From Bradyrhizobium sp. CCGUVB1N3 (GTDB lineage: Bacteria; Pseudomonadota; Alphaproteobacteria; Rhizobiales; Xanthobacteraceae): a stretch of 64,000 bases of DNA. Location of the stretch: assembly GCF_024199925.1 (NCBI RefSeq), contig NZ_JANADR010000001.1:8993501-9057500 (forward strand), given 5' to 3'. The position numbers and the translations under genes were made by a program. A model generated the notes under the pieces. It did not search any database and was not told the origin of the DNA. It worked only from the letters and a program-made list of their open reading frames with translations. Shown one piece after another: positions 9,185-18,554 of the stretch (position 1 is the first letter of the stretch; each line of letters opens with the position of its first letter).

Positions 9185-10132
9185 GACCAGGAGCAGAGCG
9201 AGGATGAGCGATCCGAAGAGGATGCTTCGCCACCCCGGCGAGGCATTGACCACCGTGATGAGCGCTGTGATCGTCACGAGAAGAATGGCGCCGGGAATCG
9301 AGCCGGCGTATGTGCCCGAACCGCCGATGATCGAGGTGCCACCCAGAACGACCGCTGCGATCGACGAGAGAAGGTATGGATCACCGATCCCGACGTAACC
9401 CTGCCCGTTCATGCCAAGGAGGAGAAGACCCGTCATCCCGGCGGTCAGGCCGCTGATCGCGTAAGCGGCGACGGTCGTCGAGCAGACATTGACGCCGGAG
9501 AGGGTCGCTGCGAGCGAATTGGCGCCGAGCGCAAAGATGCGCGCGCCGAACGGCGTCGCGTGTAGCGCGAGAAGCGAAAGGATCGACGAGACGGTCCAGA
9601 CCAGGACGCCGGAAGGGACGCCCCCCGGTCGGGCGGAGCCGAGCCACTCGAGCAATGGACTCTGTGCTGAAACCGCGCTGCCGCCCGCAAGCAAGATCAA
9701 AAGACCTTGCAGAAAGGTCGCCATGGCCAAGGTCATGATCATGGGATGGGCGCGCAAGAAAGCGACACCGATTCCGTTGAGGGCCCCGATCACGGTCGCA
9801 GCGGCTAGGGTAATAATAGCTGCGAACGCACCACTCTCGTCGCCGGCAAATGAGACGAGAGGGACGCCGACTGCGCTGACCGTGATGATGGCGCCGACGG
9901 AAAGGTCGATGCCGCCTGCAATGACGACGAACGTCTGCCCAATAGCGGCGAGACCGACGACGGCGCCTAGCTCGACGAGATAGCGGAGATGGCCAAAGGC
10001 CCCGAAACCGGGCTTCACGAAGGACGCTGCGATCCATAGGGCGGCGACGATCAGAATCGTCAGGAAAGGCCGGCTCATCAGCAGCGCGCGCCCCTGGAAC
10101 TTTGGAAAGCGGACCGTCTCTGTTGGCCTCAT
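9158..10132 (-). CDS. Sugar ABC transporter permease (RbsC family)
   Basis: A 324-residue hydrophobic protein with eight or more membrane segments and the family hallmarks VVIAGGIDLSVGAI near the N-terminus and the GGTSIIGGSGTYAGSIPGA loop that couples to the ATPase. This is a BPD_transp_2 inner-membrane permease. It is the last gene of a four-gene minus-strand operon. Its ATG at 10132 overlaps the stop of the preceding permease (ATGA), so translation is probably coupled. Transport of a monosaccharide or sugar derivative is expected; the sugar is unknown. Confidence 0.92.
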   Translation of the reverse strand: MRPTETVRFPKFQGRALLMSRPFLTILIVAALWIAASFVKPGFGAFGHLRYLVELGAVVGLAAIGQTFVVIAGGIDLSVGAIITVSAVGVPLVSFAGDESGAFAAIITLAAATVIGALNGIGVAFLRAHPMIMTLAMATFLQGLLILLAGGSAVSAQSPLLEWLGSARPGGVPSGVLVWTVSSILSLLALHATPFGARIFALGANSLAATLSGVNVCSTTVAAYAISGLTAGMTGLLLLGMNGQGYVGIGDPYLLSSIAAVVLGGTSIIGGSGTYAGSIPGAILLVTITALITVVNASPGWRSILFGSLILALLLVSGRETRRR

Positions 10133-11091
10133 AACGAGCTCCTACGCGCCGTAAATTCCGGCAGCGCGACGGCGCCGACGATGATCAGGCCTTGCGCGAT
10201 GTAATGTGCGACCGGCGGGAAGCCGAGGAAATACATCACGTTGATCATGACGCTGAGGAGAAGGCTGCCGGCAACCGCGCCCCGCATCGCTCCGCGGCCG
10301 CCGAGAAAGCCGACGCCGCCGAGGACCGCCGCCGCAATCGAGTTGAGCGTGAATGCTTCGCCGATCACCGGATCGCCCGAACCTGTTTGTGCGGCGACGA
10401 AGAGGCCCGCGCAAGTCGAGAGCAGCCCGCTGACGGCATAGGCGGCGATCCGTGCCGCGTCGACGGGTACGCCGGCGCGGTACGCGCTGACGGAATTTTC
10501 GCCCGCCGCGTAGAGACTAAGGCCAAGGGGCGTAGCGAGATAGAGTTTCCAGAGGACGACGGCGAGGATGACGAGCAATGCCGCCACGGGCGTCTCGCCG
10601 GCAAGCGAATCCGACAACCATGCGGGGATCGCGCCGCCCGGTCTTGGCAAGATCAGCAGGGCGGCGCCGCCAACTATGAAAGAGGCAGCGAGCGTGACGA
10701 CGATGGCGGGCAGGCCAAGACGCACGACGATTATTCCGCAAGCCGCGCCGGTGACGAGGCCTGCGACAATCACCAAAGCCGCGCCACCGGCGACGCCGAG
10801 CGGCCCGGCCATCGTGGTCGCGGCGATGACCGCGCCCAGGCTGACCATCGCGCCGATCGCCAGGCTGACGCCGCCGGCAAGCATGAGAATTGCTTGTGCC
10901 ATCGAGACCAGCACGAGCGGCAGCCAGCTCTGCGAAAATTTCGCGACGCCGCTCACGCTGATGAGGCCGGGGAAGAGATAGGCGTAAAGAGCCAGAAATG
11001 CCGCCACGACGGTCAAGAGGCCTTTGACGCCACGGTTGCGCTGTCGTTGTGCCGGCCAATAGAGCCGCGGTGCACTTCCGGCCGCGCTCAT
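10129..11091 (-). CDS. Sugar ABC transporter permease (RbsC family), second subunit
   Basis: A 320-residue polytopic membrane protein of the same family as the downstream permease. It carries MLAGGVSLAIGAMVSLGAV, a variant of the usual GGIDLSVG motif, and GGVGFLGGRGAMRGAVAGS as the ATPase-contacting loop. The pair presumably forms a heterodimeric channel. Both ends overlap neighbours by ATGA (with the ATPase gene at 11088-11091 and with the next permease at 10129-10132). The first motif is Val-Ser instead of Ile-Asp, which marks it as the more diverged subunit. Confidence 0.9.
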   Translation of the reverse strand: MSAAGSAPRLYWPAQRQRNRGVKGLLTVVAAFLALYAYLFPGLISVSGVAKFSQSWLPLVLVSMAQAILMLAGGVSLAIGAMVSLGAVIAATTMAGPLGVAGGAALVIVAGLVTGAACGIIVVRLGLPAIVVTLAASFIVGGAALLILPRPGGAIPAWLSDSLAGETPVAALLVILAVVLWKLYLATPLGLSLYAAGENSVSAYRAGVPVDAARIAAYAVSGLLSTCAGLFVAAQTGSGDPVIGEAFTLNSIAAAVLGGVGFLGGRGAMRGAVAGSLLLSVMINVMYFLGFPPVAHYIAQGLIIVGAVALPEFTARRSSL

Positions 11092-12593
11092 GCCGCCGTC
11101 CTCATGAGGTTTGCGCCCATCGAGGCGGCCACGATGGCCTCTTCACTCAGGGCCTCGCGTTCAATGGTGGCGACGATCCGCCCCTCGCGCATCACGGCGA
11201 CACGGTCGCAAAGATGAACGAGCTCGGGCGTATCGGAGCTTGAAAGAACGATCGCCTTGCCTTCGCCGGCCAGACGGCGCAGCAGCGCGTAGATTTCGCG
11301 CTTTGTTTCGACGTCCACACCCCGCGTCGGGTCGTTCAGCAACAGAACTTGAGGCTCGGCTGGCGTCCATTTCGCCAGCGCCACTTTCTGCTGGTTGCCG
11401 CCGGACAATGCCTGCACTTGCCGCGTGAGATCGCCTTTGATCGTGAAGCGGTCGGCGAGCGCGCTGGCGAGCGCGCGCTCTTTCGATCGATCGCGCAACG
11501 ACAGCCCAAATGCGCGCGCGAAGCTTGGCAGCATGAGGTTCCAGCCGATGCTGTGAATGAGATGAAGACCTTCGCGTTTGCGATCAGCCGGCACATAGGC
11601 GAGGCCCAGCGCGTTAGCCTTGCGAACCGACGAGGGAAGGGTCGGCCGGCCATTGAAGTCTGCGGTCAGCGCGGAGGCGGGCAGGGCGCCATAGAGGCTG
11701 AGGAGCAAATCCTCTTGTCCTTGCCCGACCAATCCGCCGACGCCGAGAACTTCGCCGCGCCGGATCGAAATATCGATGTTGCGCAAGACGCCGGCGGAAA
11801 GACCCGAGACAGACACGATCGGATCGCGCTCTGCCGTCGGTGTCCAGGCGGGGAAGAGGTGGCCGGTGTCGCGACCGACCATCAGCCGTACCAGATCAGC
11901 GGCCTCGACGCCCTCGATCGACCGGTCCGCAGTTACGACGCCGTCCTTGAGGACGGTGACGTGTTGGCACAACCGCATGATTTCGTTGAGCCGATGCGAG
12001 ATGTAGAGAATGGCGACGCCCTTCGCGCAGAGGCGGTCGAGCAAGCCCGTCAGCGTCTCGACCTCGTGCGCGGACAAGGACGATGTCGGCTCATCGAGAA
12101 TGAGAACGCGCGGCTCTCGAAACAACGCCTTGGCGATCTCGACCATCTGGCGCCGGCCAAGCGGCAGATCGCCAACCGGGGTCGCCAAATCCTCGTCGAG
12201 TCCGACGAGGTCCATCGCCGCTCGCGCGCGCCTGGCGAGGCAGCGATAGTCTATCAGTCCATAGCGGCGCGGCAGCGCGCCAAGGCCGATGTTCTCGGCG
12301 ATGGAGAGCTGGCTGGTGAGGCCGAGCTCCTGTTGAACCACCGCGACGCCCGCACGATGCGCATCGTGGGGATTGAGCCCGCGAAACGAGCGGCCGTCGA
12401 TTTCCACGACACCCTCGTCGGGGAGCAGTGCCCCCGACAGGATATTGATCAGCGTCGACTTGCCCGCTCCGTTCTCGCCGAGCAGCGCGTGAATCCGGCC
12501 CGGCTGAAGCGCGATGGACACGTCGCGGAGCACGGCATTCCCGAAGAACGACTTCGACACGCCACGTGCGGCAAGGGTCGGAGCAGGCGTCAT
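11088..12593 (-). CDS. Sugar ABC transporter ATPase with two nucleotide-binding domains (RbsA/MglA type)
   Basis: The 501-residue product has the duplicated ATPase layout of ribose/galactose importers. The first domain has Walker A GENGAGKST, a signature block LPLGRRQMVEIAKAL and Walker B VLILDEPTSSL. The second has a degenerate Walker A (GGLVGQGQED), an intact LSGGNQQKVALAKW signature and VLLLNDPTRGVDV. That asymmetry is normal in the family. It energises uptake with the two permeases downstream and the binding protein encoded 25 bp upstream. Confidence 0.95.
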   Translation of the reverse strand: MTPAPTLAARGVSKSFFGNAVLRDVSIALQPGRIHALLGENGAGKSTLINILSGALLPDEGVVEIDGRSFRGLNPHDAHRAGVAVVQQELGLTSQLSIAENIGLGALPRRYGLIDYRCLARRARAAMDLVGLDEDLATPVGDLPLGRRQMVEIAKALFREPRVLILDEPTSSLSAHEVETLTGLLDRLCAKGVAILYISHRLNEIMRLCQHVTVLKDGVVTADRSIEGVEAADLVRLMVGRDTGHLFPAWTPTAERDPIVSVSGLSAGVLRNIDISIRRGEVLGVGGLVGQGQEDLLLSLYGALPASALTADFNGRPTLPSSVRKANALGLAYVPADRKREGLHLIHSIGWNLMLPSFARAFGLSLRDRSKERALASALADRFTIKGDLTRQVQALSGGNQQKVALAKWTPAEPQVLLLNDPTRGVDVETKREIYALLRRLAGEGKAIVLSSSDTPELVHLCDRVAVMREGRIVATIEREALSEEAIVAASMGANLMRTAA

Positions 12594-12618
12594 CTTGGTG
12601 ACCGTTTTCGGCGCTTAC

Positions 12619-13668
12619 CTACTTTTGAGCCAGAAGCTCGTCAAAGAGCTTCTGATCGTAAGGGGAGTAGATGTAGCCGTCAGCCGGGAAATCCTTCGCC
12701 TTGGCCAGATACTGGTCGAGGTTCGAATTATCGATGATCGGCAGAGGAATCTTGACGAAGGCCGGGACATCCTTGCCGGTCAAGGCCTGCACAGCCACGT
12801 AGGTCGCAAAAGCGCCAAGCCAATTTGGCTGCATCGTCGCCCAGGCCTTGAGGTTTTTTGCCTTCCACAGTTCGAGGAATTGGCGCGCGTTCTCCCCCGT
12901 GATTGGAACTTGTGTGCGGCCTTGTTTGTCAAAGGCCAGAACCGAGCCGGCCGAGAGAGCGCCGCCGAGCGACAAGATTCCCTCGATATCGGGATGGGCG
13001 AAGAGAAGATTGGTCACCGCTTCCTGGGCCGGCGCGACGTTATAGGCGGTGTTCGTCTCGGCGAGGATGGTCACATTGGGATTGGCCTTGAGCACCGGCT
13101 CGGCGCCTTTGCGGCGGTCATCGCTGACGGAGATGCCGGCCGGGCCGTTCAGCACGAGGATCTTGCCCTTGCCGCCGATCGCGTCGATGAGGAATTTCGC
13201 CGCGCTCGCGCCCCACTGCTCCGAATCCGTATTGATCTTGGCGGTGACCTGATCCGTGTCGACGAGGCTGTCGAAATTGATGACGGCGATGCCCTTGGCA
13301 CAGGCGTCGGCGATCACACGGCCCGGCGCGGAAGACGAGCCGGCAATAAGGATGATCGCATCGACATTGGAATCGATCATCGACTGGATTTGCTGGATCT
13401 GGGTGTTGGCGTCGCCTCGGGCATCAGTGACGACGAGTTTCGAGACGAGGCCCTGCTTCTTGAGCTCGTCGACCTCTTTCTCGATCGTCCCCTGCGTCTC
13501 CTTCATCCAGGTCGGCACCGAATAGATATCGGCCCAACCGATCGTGAATGGCGGCTTGCGGTCGCCCTTCATGCATTTGGCCGCGGCGGCGGCTTCGCTT
13601 GCCGTTCCGATCAAGGCGAATAGGCCAAGGCAAATGGCGCTAACCGCCGACAACGACGACTTCATCAT
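12619..13668 (-). CDS. Periplasmic sugar-binding protein (RbsB-like)
   Basis: A 349-residue protein with an N-terminal signal peptide (MMKSSLSAVSAICLGLFALIG, cleavage near AAAA). The peripla_BP_4 fold follows, with IQQIQSMIDSNVDAIILIAGSS and GKGKILVLNGPAGIS segments typical of ribose-type receptors. GGAGGGAGAAGG lies just before the ATG pair at 13668. It is the first gene of the operon with the ATPase and two permeases, and it diverges from the IclR regulator at 13870; the inverted site at 13780-13813 lies between them. Confidence 0.93.
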   Translation of the reverse strand: MMKSSLSAVSAICLGLFALIGTASEAAAAAKCMKGDRKPPFTIGWADIYSVPTWMKETQGTIEKEVDELKKQGLVSKLVVTDARGDANTQIQQIQSMIDSNVDAIILIAGSSSAPGRVIADACAKGIAVINFDSLVDTDQVTAKINTDSEQWGASAAKFLIDAIGGKGKILVLNGPAGISVSDDRRKGAEPVLKANPNVTILAETNTAYNVAPAQEAVTNLLFAHPDIEGILSLGGALSAGSVLAFDKQGRTQVPITGENARQFLELWKAKNLKAWATMQPNWLGAFATYVAVQALTGKDVPAFVKIPLPIIDNSNLDQYLAKAKDFPADGYIYSPYDQKLFDELLAQK

Positions 13669-13779
13669 CCTTCTCCCTCCAATGCGCGGCGCGCGGCGGC
13701 GCCTTCAAGGCCTGGCGCTGAGCGACGGATCGGCAGGGGCCTCCACAGGCCGATCGCAACGGCTTGCTTCCTGATCTAT

Positions 13780-13813
13780 TCCGCTATAATGGACATAATT
13801 TCAATATAGCGGA
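13780..13813. promoter_or_regulatory. Paired inverted sites, probable IclR operator of the sugar ABC operon
   Basis: TCCGCTATA (13780-13788) and its exact inverted repeat TATAGCGGA (13805-13813) flank a 16-bp centre. Each arm extends into a 14-bp half (TCC GCTATA A/T TG G/A A) so there are two similar sites facing each other. The CTATAATGG segment also contains a TATAAT-like hexamer. It lies in the divergent region between the binding-protein gene and the IclR gene, the expected place for a site controlling both. Binding is inferred. Confidence 0.55.
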
Positions 13814-13869
13814 CTTCGAAAAGCTAGCGTCGTTTTAAAAATCGCGCAATAGGCAAGAGACTGAATGGC

Positions 13870-14718
13870 ATGAGGACCGTGGGATTCGCGGTGAAGGGCG
13901 CTGAGGTGGCTTCGCAGGCAGCTGAGGACGTAGGCGTCGGCCGGCGCGCGAGGGGGCTCGATCGGTCCTTCGCGATTCTGGACTATCTGCGCGAATTGCG
14001 ACGGCCGGCTCGACCAAACGAAATCGCGGTCGGCGTCGACGCCCCGAAATCGACGACGTACGAACTCGTCAATCTGATGCTGGCGGCCGGCATTCTCGAA
14101 TATGCCGACAAGGAGGGCCGCGTTTTTCTTGGCCGCAAATTGTACTTCCTTGGCCTTGCCTATCAGTCGCAGTTCGACCTGACCCGCGAATGCCGGTCGT
14201 ATCTCGACGAACTCGCCGAGACGACGCGCGAGACGTCTCAGTTGTGCATGCTCGACGGCGACAAATACACGGTTGCGATGATGCGCGAAGGCGCCAGGCC
14301 GTTTCGCATCAGCTCAGATGTCGGCGAGAGGATTCCGATTCCCTGGACCGCGTCGGGGCGCCTGCTGGTCTCGCACATGAGCGACGAGCAGATCCTCTCG
14401 TTTATTCCAAAGGAAGACTTCGTTCTGTCGAGCGGCTTCAGGCTGGACCCGAGTGCTTTTCTCGCGGATGTTCACAAGGCCCGGGAGGACGGGTTCTTCT
14501 CGTTCGACACGCTGGCCGACAATTTCACGCATTGCTTCGCGGCGCCGGTCTTCCACCGCGACGGGATTTGCGCAGCGACTCTCTGCTTGATCGCGCCCCG
14601 CGAAGACGCAGCGCGCAACTACGCGCGCTACCGCGACGTTCTCAGTGCCGCCGCGCGGAGCCTCTCCGAAAAGACCGATTCTTCGCCGATCTCAATCGTC
14701 AAGGCGGGCGTGGCGTAG
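13870..14718 (+). CDS. IclR-family transcriptional regulator
   Basis: The 282-residue product has an N-terminal winged helix (AILDYLRELRRPARPNEIAVG and PKSTTYELVNLM) and a C-terminal effector-binding domain (IPIPWTASGRLLVSHMSDEQI, FCFAAPVFHRDG-like segment). It diverges from the sugar-binding protein gene and probably controls the ABC operon through the paired sites at 13780-13813, responding to the transported sugar or a breakdown product. The ATG at 13870 is used; an ATG a few bases upstream is in another frame. Confidence 0.92.
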   Translation: MRTVGFAVKGAEVASQAAEDVGVGRRARGLDRSFAILDYLRELRRPARPNEIAVGVDAPKSTTYELVNLMLAAGILEYADKEGRVFLGRKLYFLGLAYQSQFDLTRECRSYLDELAETTRETSQLCMLDGDKYTVAMMREGARPFRISSDVGERIPIPWTASGRLLVSHMSDEQILSFIPKEDFVLSSGFRLDPSAFLADVHKAREDGFFSFDTLADNFTHCFAAPVFHRDGICAATLCLIAPREDAARNYARYRDVLSAAARSLSEKTDSSPISIVKAGVA

Positions 14719-14919
14719 CTGTTCCGCGGCTCCTGCTCCTGTCCATCAGCGCAAGTGATGTGAAACAGCGGGAGCATGGCCGGCTCGCAGGGATTCGCTT
14801 CTCTGCGCCGGGGGGCTGCGCTTTACCGTCGGCATCGTCCCCAGGACGATCCAAGCCGTTAACAAACCACCGCTTTTCGGCCGCTGCGAGCCATGTGCGG
14901 GCTGTTAGGCCCTGGCGCC

Positions 14920-14949
14920 TTGACAACCCGTGGTCCGGCGAAATATTTT
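14920..14949 (+). promoter_or_regulatory. Candidate promoter of the salicylyl-CoA hydroxylase type operon
   Basis: TTGACA (14920-14925) is followed after 18 bp by TATTTT (14944-14949), a good match to a housekeeping promoter and about 80 bp upstream of the start at 15030. The rest of the 310-bp gap between 14719 and 15029 shows no other gene. The -10 element is inside the palindrome listed at 14944-14961. Confidence 0.5.
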
Positions 14950-14961
14950 ATACTTAAAATA
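14944..14961. promoter_or_regulatory. Palindrome overlapping the -10 box (MarR/TetR-type operator candidate)
   Basis: TATTTTA-TACT-TAAAATA is a perfect 7+7 bp inverted repeat with a 4-bp centre. It covers the putative -10 hexamer, so a bound repressor would block transcription of the hydroxylase and acyl-CoA dehydrogenase genes. No candidate regulator gene of MarR type is adjacent in the window; the nearest regulator (IclR at 13870) more likely acts on its own divergent site. Confidence 0.5.
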
Positions 14962-15029
14962 ATTTGCCTTTCGGGTTCCGAAAGAGTTTGCAGCTCTCCA
15001 CACGGCGCGGCGCGCGAAAGCGAGGGATC

Positions 15030-17360
15030 ATGCGCATAGTCTCTATCGGCGGTGGCCCGGCCGGGCTCTATCTGGGCCTCCTGATGAAGCGCCGGCACCC
15101 GGAGCACGTCGTCACCGTCGTCGAGCGCAACAAGCCCTACGACACGTTCGGCTGGGGCGTGGTGTTCTCCGATGCGATGATGCAGGCGATGCGGATTGCC
15201 GATCCCGAAAGCGCCGCTGAGATCGAGGACGCCTTCAATCATTGGGACGACATTGAGCTCGTCTTCAAGGGGACGCGCCAGCGCACGACCGGCCATGGTT
15301 TCATTGGCATCGGACGCAAGCACCTGCTCAACATCCTGCAGCGGCGTTGCGAGGCGCTGGGCGTCGAGCTCGTCTTCGAGCGCGAGGTCGAGTCCGATCT
15401 CGAATTCCCCGACGCCGACCTGATCGTCGCTTCCGACGGCGTCAATTCCAGGATCCGCACGCGCTACGCCGAGCAATTCCAGCCCGATATGGCGATCCGG
15501 CCAAACCGCTTCATCTGGCTCGGCACCAAAAAACTGTTCGACGCCTTTACGTTCGACTTCCAGAAGACCGAGCATGGCTGGTTCCAGGCGCATATCTACA
15601 AGTTCGACGGCGAGACCTCGACCTTCATCGTGGAGACGACGGAGGAGGCCTTCAAGGCTCACGGGCTCGACCAGCTCGACCAGCAGGGCTCGATCGAATT
15701 CTGCGAGAAGGTTTTTGCCGAAACGCTGGATGGGGCGAAGCTCCTCACCAACGCACGGCATCTGCGCGGCTCGGCCTGGCTCAACTTCAGCCGCCTGATC
15801 TGCGGCAAATGGAGCGTGTTCAATGGCCGGTCCCATGTCGTGCTGATGGGCGATGCCGCGCACACCGCGCATTTCGCGATCGGCTCGGGCACCAAGCTCG
15901 CGCTCGACGACGCCATCGAGCTCGCCAATCAGTTCGATCGCCATGGCCACAGCCGCGACAAGGTCGAAACTGTGCTGGAAGCCTACGAGGAGGTGCGCCG
16001 CGTCGACGTCGCGCGCATCCAGAATGCTGCCCGCAACGCCATGGAATGGTTCGAGGTGGTCGGCCGGCGCTATGCCGATACGCTCGAGCCGCCGCAGTTC
16101 TTCTATTCGATGCTGACGCGCTCGCAACGCATCAGCCACGAGAACCTTCGCCTGCGCGATCGCGCATGGCTGGAAGGTTTTGAGCGCTGGTTTGCCGCGC
16201 GCTCAGGTATCGCGGTCAAGGACGGCGAACGCGTGCCGCCGCCGATGCTGACGCCGCACCGCGTGCGTGGGCTTAGCCTTGCGAACCGCATCATGGTCTC
16301 GCCGATGGCAATGTATTCGGCGCAGGATGGGCTCATCAACGACTTCCACATCGCCCATCTCGGGGCGCGCGCCATGGGCGGTGCCGGGCTGGTCTTTGCC
16401 GAGATGACCTGCGTCTCGCCGGATGCGCGGATCACGCCGGGTTGCCTTGGTCTATGGAACGACGCCCAAGCGGCGCAGTGGCGCCGCCTGGTCGATCTCG
16501 TCCATGGCGTAGGACACGCCAAGGTCGGCATTCAGCTTGGTCACGCCGGGCGTAAGGGTGCGACCAGGGTCCCCTGGGAGGGGATCGATCAGCCGCTGGA
16601 GTCGGGAGATTGGCCGCTGATCTCCGCATCGCCGTTGTCCTATCTGCCCCATAGCCAGTTGCCGCGGGCGATGGCGCGCAGCGACATGGACCGCGTGCGC
16701 GACGATTTTGTCGCCGCAACCCGCCGTGCGGCTGCGGCCGGCGTCGAGTGGCTCGAGCTCCATTGCGCCCATGGCTATCTGCTGTCGAGCTTCCTGTCGC
16801 CGTTGACCAACCGGCGGACCGACGAATACGGCGGCAGCCACGACAACCGTGCGCGCTTTCCGCTCGAGGTGTTCAGGGCGATGCGCGCGGCGTGGCCGTC
16901 CGATCGCCCGATGTCGGTGCGCCTGTCCTGCCACGACTGGACCGAGGGCGGCAACATGCCGGCCGATGCGGCGATCTTCGCCGCAATGTTCAAGGAGGCG
17001 GGCGCCGACGTGATCGATTGTTCGTCGGGACAGGTGTGGAAGGAGGAGCGGCCGATCTATGGACGCCTGTTCCAGACGCCGTTCGCCGACCTGATCCGCA
17101 ACGAGGTGGGTGTCGAGACCATCGCGGTCGGCGCAATCTCCGAAGCCGATCACGCCAACTCGATCCTCGCCGCAGGCCGCGCGGATCTCTGCGCCATTGC
17201 GCGACCACACCTGGCGGATCCTGCCTGGACGCTGCACGAAGCGGCGCGCATCGGCATCACCGCGGTCACCTGGCCCAAGCAATATCTGTCCGCCAAGGGC
17301 CAATATGAAACCAATCTCGCCCGCGCCGCAGCAGTGGCCGCGCAGGAGATCTCAAAATGA
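15030..17360 (+). CDS. Bifunctional salicylyl-CoA 5-hydroxylase/oxidoreductase-like fusion (FAD monooxygenase + old yellow enzyme domain)
   Basis: The ATG at 15030, preceded by GCGAGGG, gives 776 residues. The N-terminal half (to about residue 400) is an aromatic-ring FAD monooxygenase: the Rossmann motif [15 protein letters not shown] starts at residue 7 and [13 protein letters not shown] is the second FAD motif. The C-terminal part (from about 403) is an NADH:flavin oxidoreductase of the old yellow enzyme type, with [23 protein letters not shown] and [16 protein letters not shown]. This two-domain layout is known in 2-aminobenzoyl-CoA monooxygenase/reductase and salicylyl-CoA 5-hydroxylases. 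It acts on an aromatic CoA thioester. It overlaps the acyl-CoA dehydrogenase gene by ATGA. Confidence 0.88.
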   Translation: MRIVSIGGGPAGLYLGLLMKRRHPEHVVTVVERNKPYDTFGWGVVFSDAMMQAMRIADPESAAEIEDAFNHWDDIELVFKGTRQRTTGHGFIGIGRKHLLNILQRRCEALGVELVFEREVESDLEFPDADLIVASDGVNSRIRTRYAEQFQPDMAIRPNRFIWLGTKKLFDAFTFDFQKTEHGWFQAHIYKFDGETSTFIVETTEEAFKAHGLDQLDQQGSIEFCEKVFAETLDGAKLLTNARHLRGSAWLNFSRLICGKWSVFNGRSHVVLMGDAAHTAHFAIGSGTKLALDDAIELANQFDRHGHSRDKVETVLEAYEEVRRVDVARIQNAARNAMEWFEVVGRRYADTLEPPQFFYSMLTRSQRISHENLRLRDRAWLEGFERWFAARSGIAVKDGERVPPPMLTPHRVRGLSLANRIMVSPMAMYSAQDGLINDFHIAHLGARAMGGAGLVFAEMTCVSPDARITPGCLGLWNDAQAAQWRRLVDLVHGVGHAKVGIQLGHAGRKGATRVPWEGIDQPLESGDWPLISASPLSYLPHSQLPRAMARSDMDRVRDDFVAATRRAAAAGVEWLELHCAHGYLLSSFLSPLTNRRTDEYGGSHDNRARFPLEVFRAMRAAWPSDRPMSVRLSCHDWTEGGNMPADAAIFAAMFKEAGADVIDCSSGQVWKEERPIYGRLFQTPFADLIRNEVGVETIAVGAISEADHANSILAAGRADLCAIARPHLADPAWTLHEAARIGITAVTWPKQYLSAKGQYETNLARAAAVAAQEISK

Positions 17361-18535
17361 GCTCCGTTGCCAAGGTGATCAGGCGCGACTGGCTGGACTG
17401 GCCGTTCTTCGAACCGCGCCATCAGGCGATCGGCGAGGCGCTCGACCGCTTCGTGCAGTCGGGGGTCCTCGACAAGATCGACCACGCCGATGTCGACGGC
17501 GCCTGCCGCAGGCTCGTGCGCGCGATGGGCGAGGTGGGACTGCTCGATTGCGCCGTTGCCGCGCCTGATGGCGGCGCGACAACGATCGACTCCCGCTCGA
17601 TCTGCCTGTCGCGCGAGTCGCTCGCCTACGCCGATGGGCTTGCCGATTTCGCCTTTGCGATGCAGGGGCTCGGCTCCGGCGCGATCGCGCTCGGCGCCTC
17701 GGCGGAGCTGCGCAAGGCCGTGCTGCCAAAAGTTCGATCGGGCGAATGGCTGTCAGCCTTCGCGCTGTCGGAGAAGGAGGCGGGGTCGGACGTTGCGGCC
17801 ATGTCCTGCGCCGCGCGCGCCGACGGCGACGATTACGTCATCAACGGCGAGAAGACCTGGATATCGAACGGCGGTATCGCCGACGTCTACACGTTGTTCG
17901 CGCGAACCGGAGAGGCGCCGGGCGCTCGGGGCATTTCGGCCTTCGTCGTCTTCCCCAGTGATCCCGGCTTCGGCATTGCCGAGCGTATCGACGTCATCGC
18001 GCCGCATCCGCTGGCGACGTTGCGCCTTACGAACTGCCGGATCCCGGCGAGCCGTCGGCTTGGTGCGCCCGGAGGCGGCTTCAAGCTCGCCATGCAGACG
18101 CTCGACATTTTTCGCGCGTCCGTTGCGGCCGCGGCGCTCGGTTTTGCGCGGCGCGCGCTCGATGAGGCGCTGTCGCACGCGCAGAGCCGGCACATGTTCG
18201 ATGCAACGCTCGGCGATCTCCAGTTGACCCAGGCCGCGCTCGGCGACATGGCAACCGACACCGATGCCGCAGCGCTCCTGACCTACCGTGCGGCCTGGCG
18301 CCGCGACGTTCAGAGGCTTCCAACCACCCGCGAAGCTGCGATGGCGAAGCTGACGGCGACCGAGACCGCGCAGCGCGTCATCGACCGTGCCGTGCAGATG
18401 TTCGGCGGACGCGGCGTTCGCAAGGGCGAAATCGTCGAGAGCCTCTATCGCGAAATCCGCGCGCTGCGGATCTACGAGGGTGCGACCGAGGTCCAGAAAC
18501 TGATCGTCGGGCGCGAGCTATTGAAGCCGCGCTGA
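17357..18535 (+). CDS. Acyl-CoA dehydrogenase family protein
   Basis: A 392-residue flavoprotein of normal family length. Conserved parts are [16 protein letters not shown] (FAD/substrate signature 1), [12 protein letters not shown], and the second signature near the C-terminus ([23 protein letters not shown] split over two helices). The YEGATEVQ block contains the catalytic glutamate position of most family members. The start codon overlaps the stop of the preceding fusion gene, so the two are translationally coupled and probably work on the same aromatic or dearomatised CoA thioester. The exact substrate cannot be read from sequence. Confidence 0.92.
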   Translation: MSSVAKVIRRDWLDWPFFEPRHQAIGEALDRFVQSGVLDKIDHADVDGACRRLVRAMGEVGLLDCAVAAPDGGATTIDSRSICLSRESLAYADGLADFAFAMQGLGSGAIALGASAELRKAVLPKVRSGEWLSAFALSEKEAGSDVAAMSCAARADGDDYVINGEKTWISNGGIADVYTLFARTGEAPGARGISAFVVFPSDPGFGIAERIDVIAPHPLATLRLTNCRIPASRRLGAPGGGFKLAMQTLDIFRASVAAAALGFARRALDEALSHAQSRHMFDATLGDLQLTQAALGDMATDTDAAALLTYRAAWRRDVQRLPTTREAAMAKLTATETAQRVIDRAVQMFGGRGVRKGEIVESLYREIRALRIYEGATEVQKLIVGRELLKPR

Positions 18536-18554
18536 GGCGGCAGGCCAGGAGAGT

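Noticed and set aside
15030..17360. Frameshift joining two flavoprotein genes
   Set aside because: The two-domain fusion is the known layout of salicylyl-CoA 5-hydroxylase and 2-aminobenzoyl-CoA monooxygenase/reductase; no stop is bypassed.
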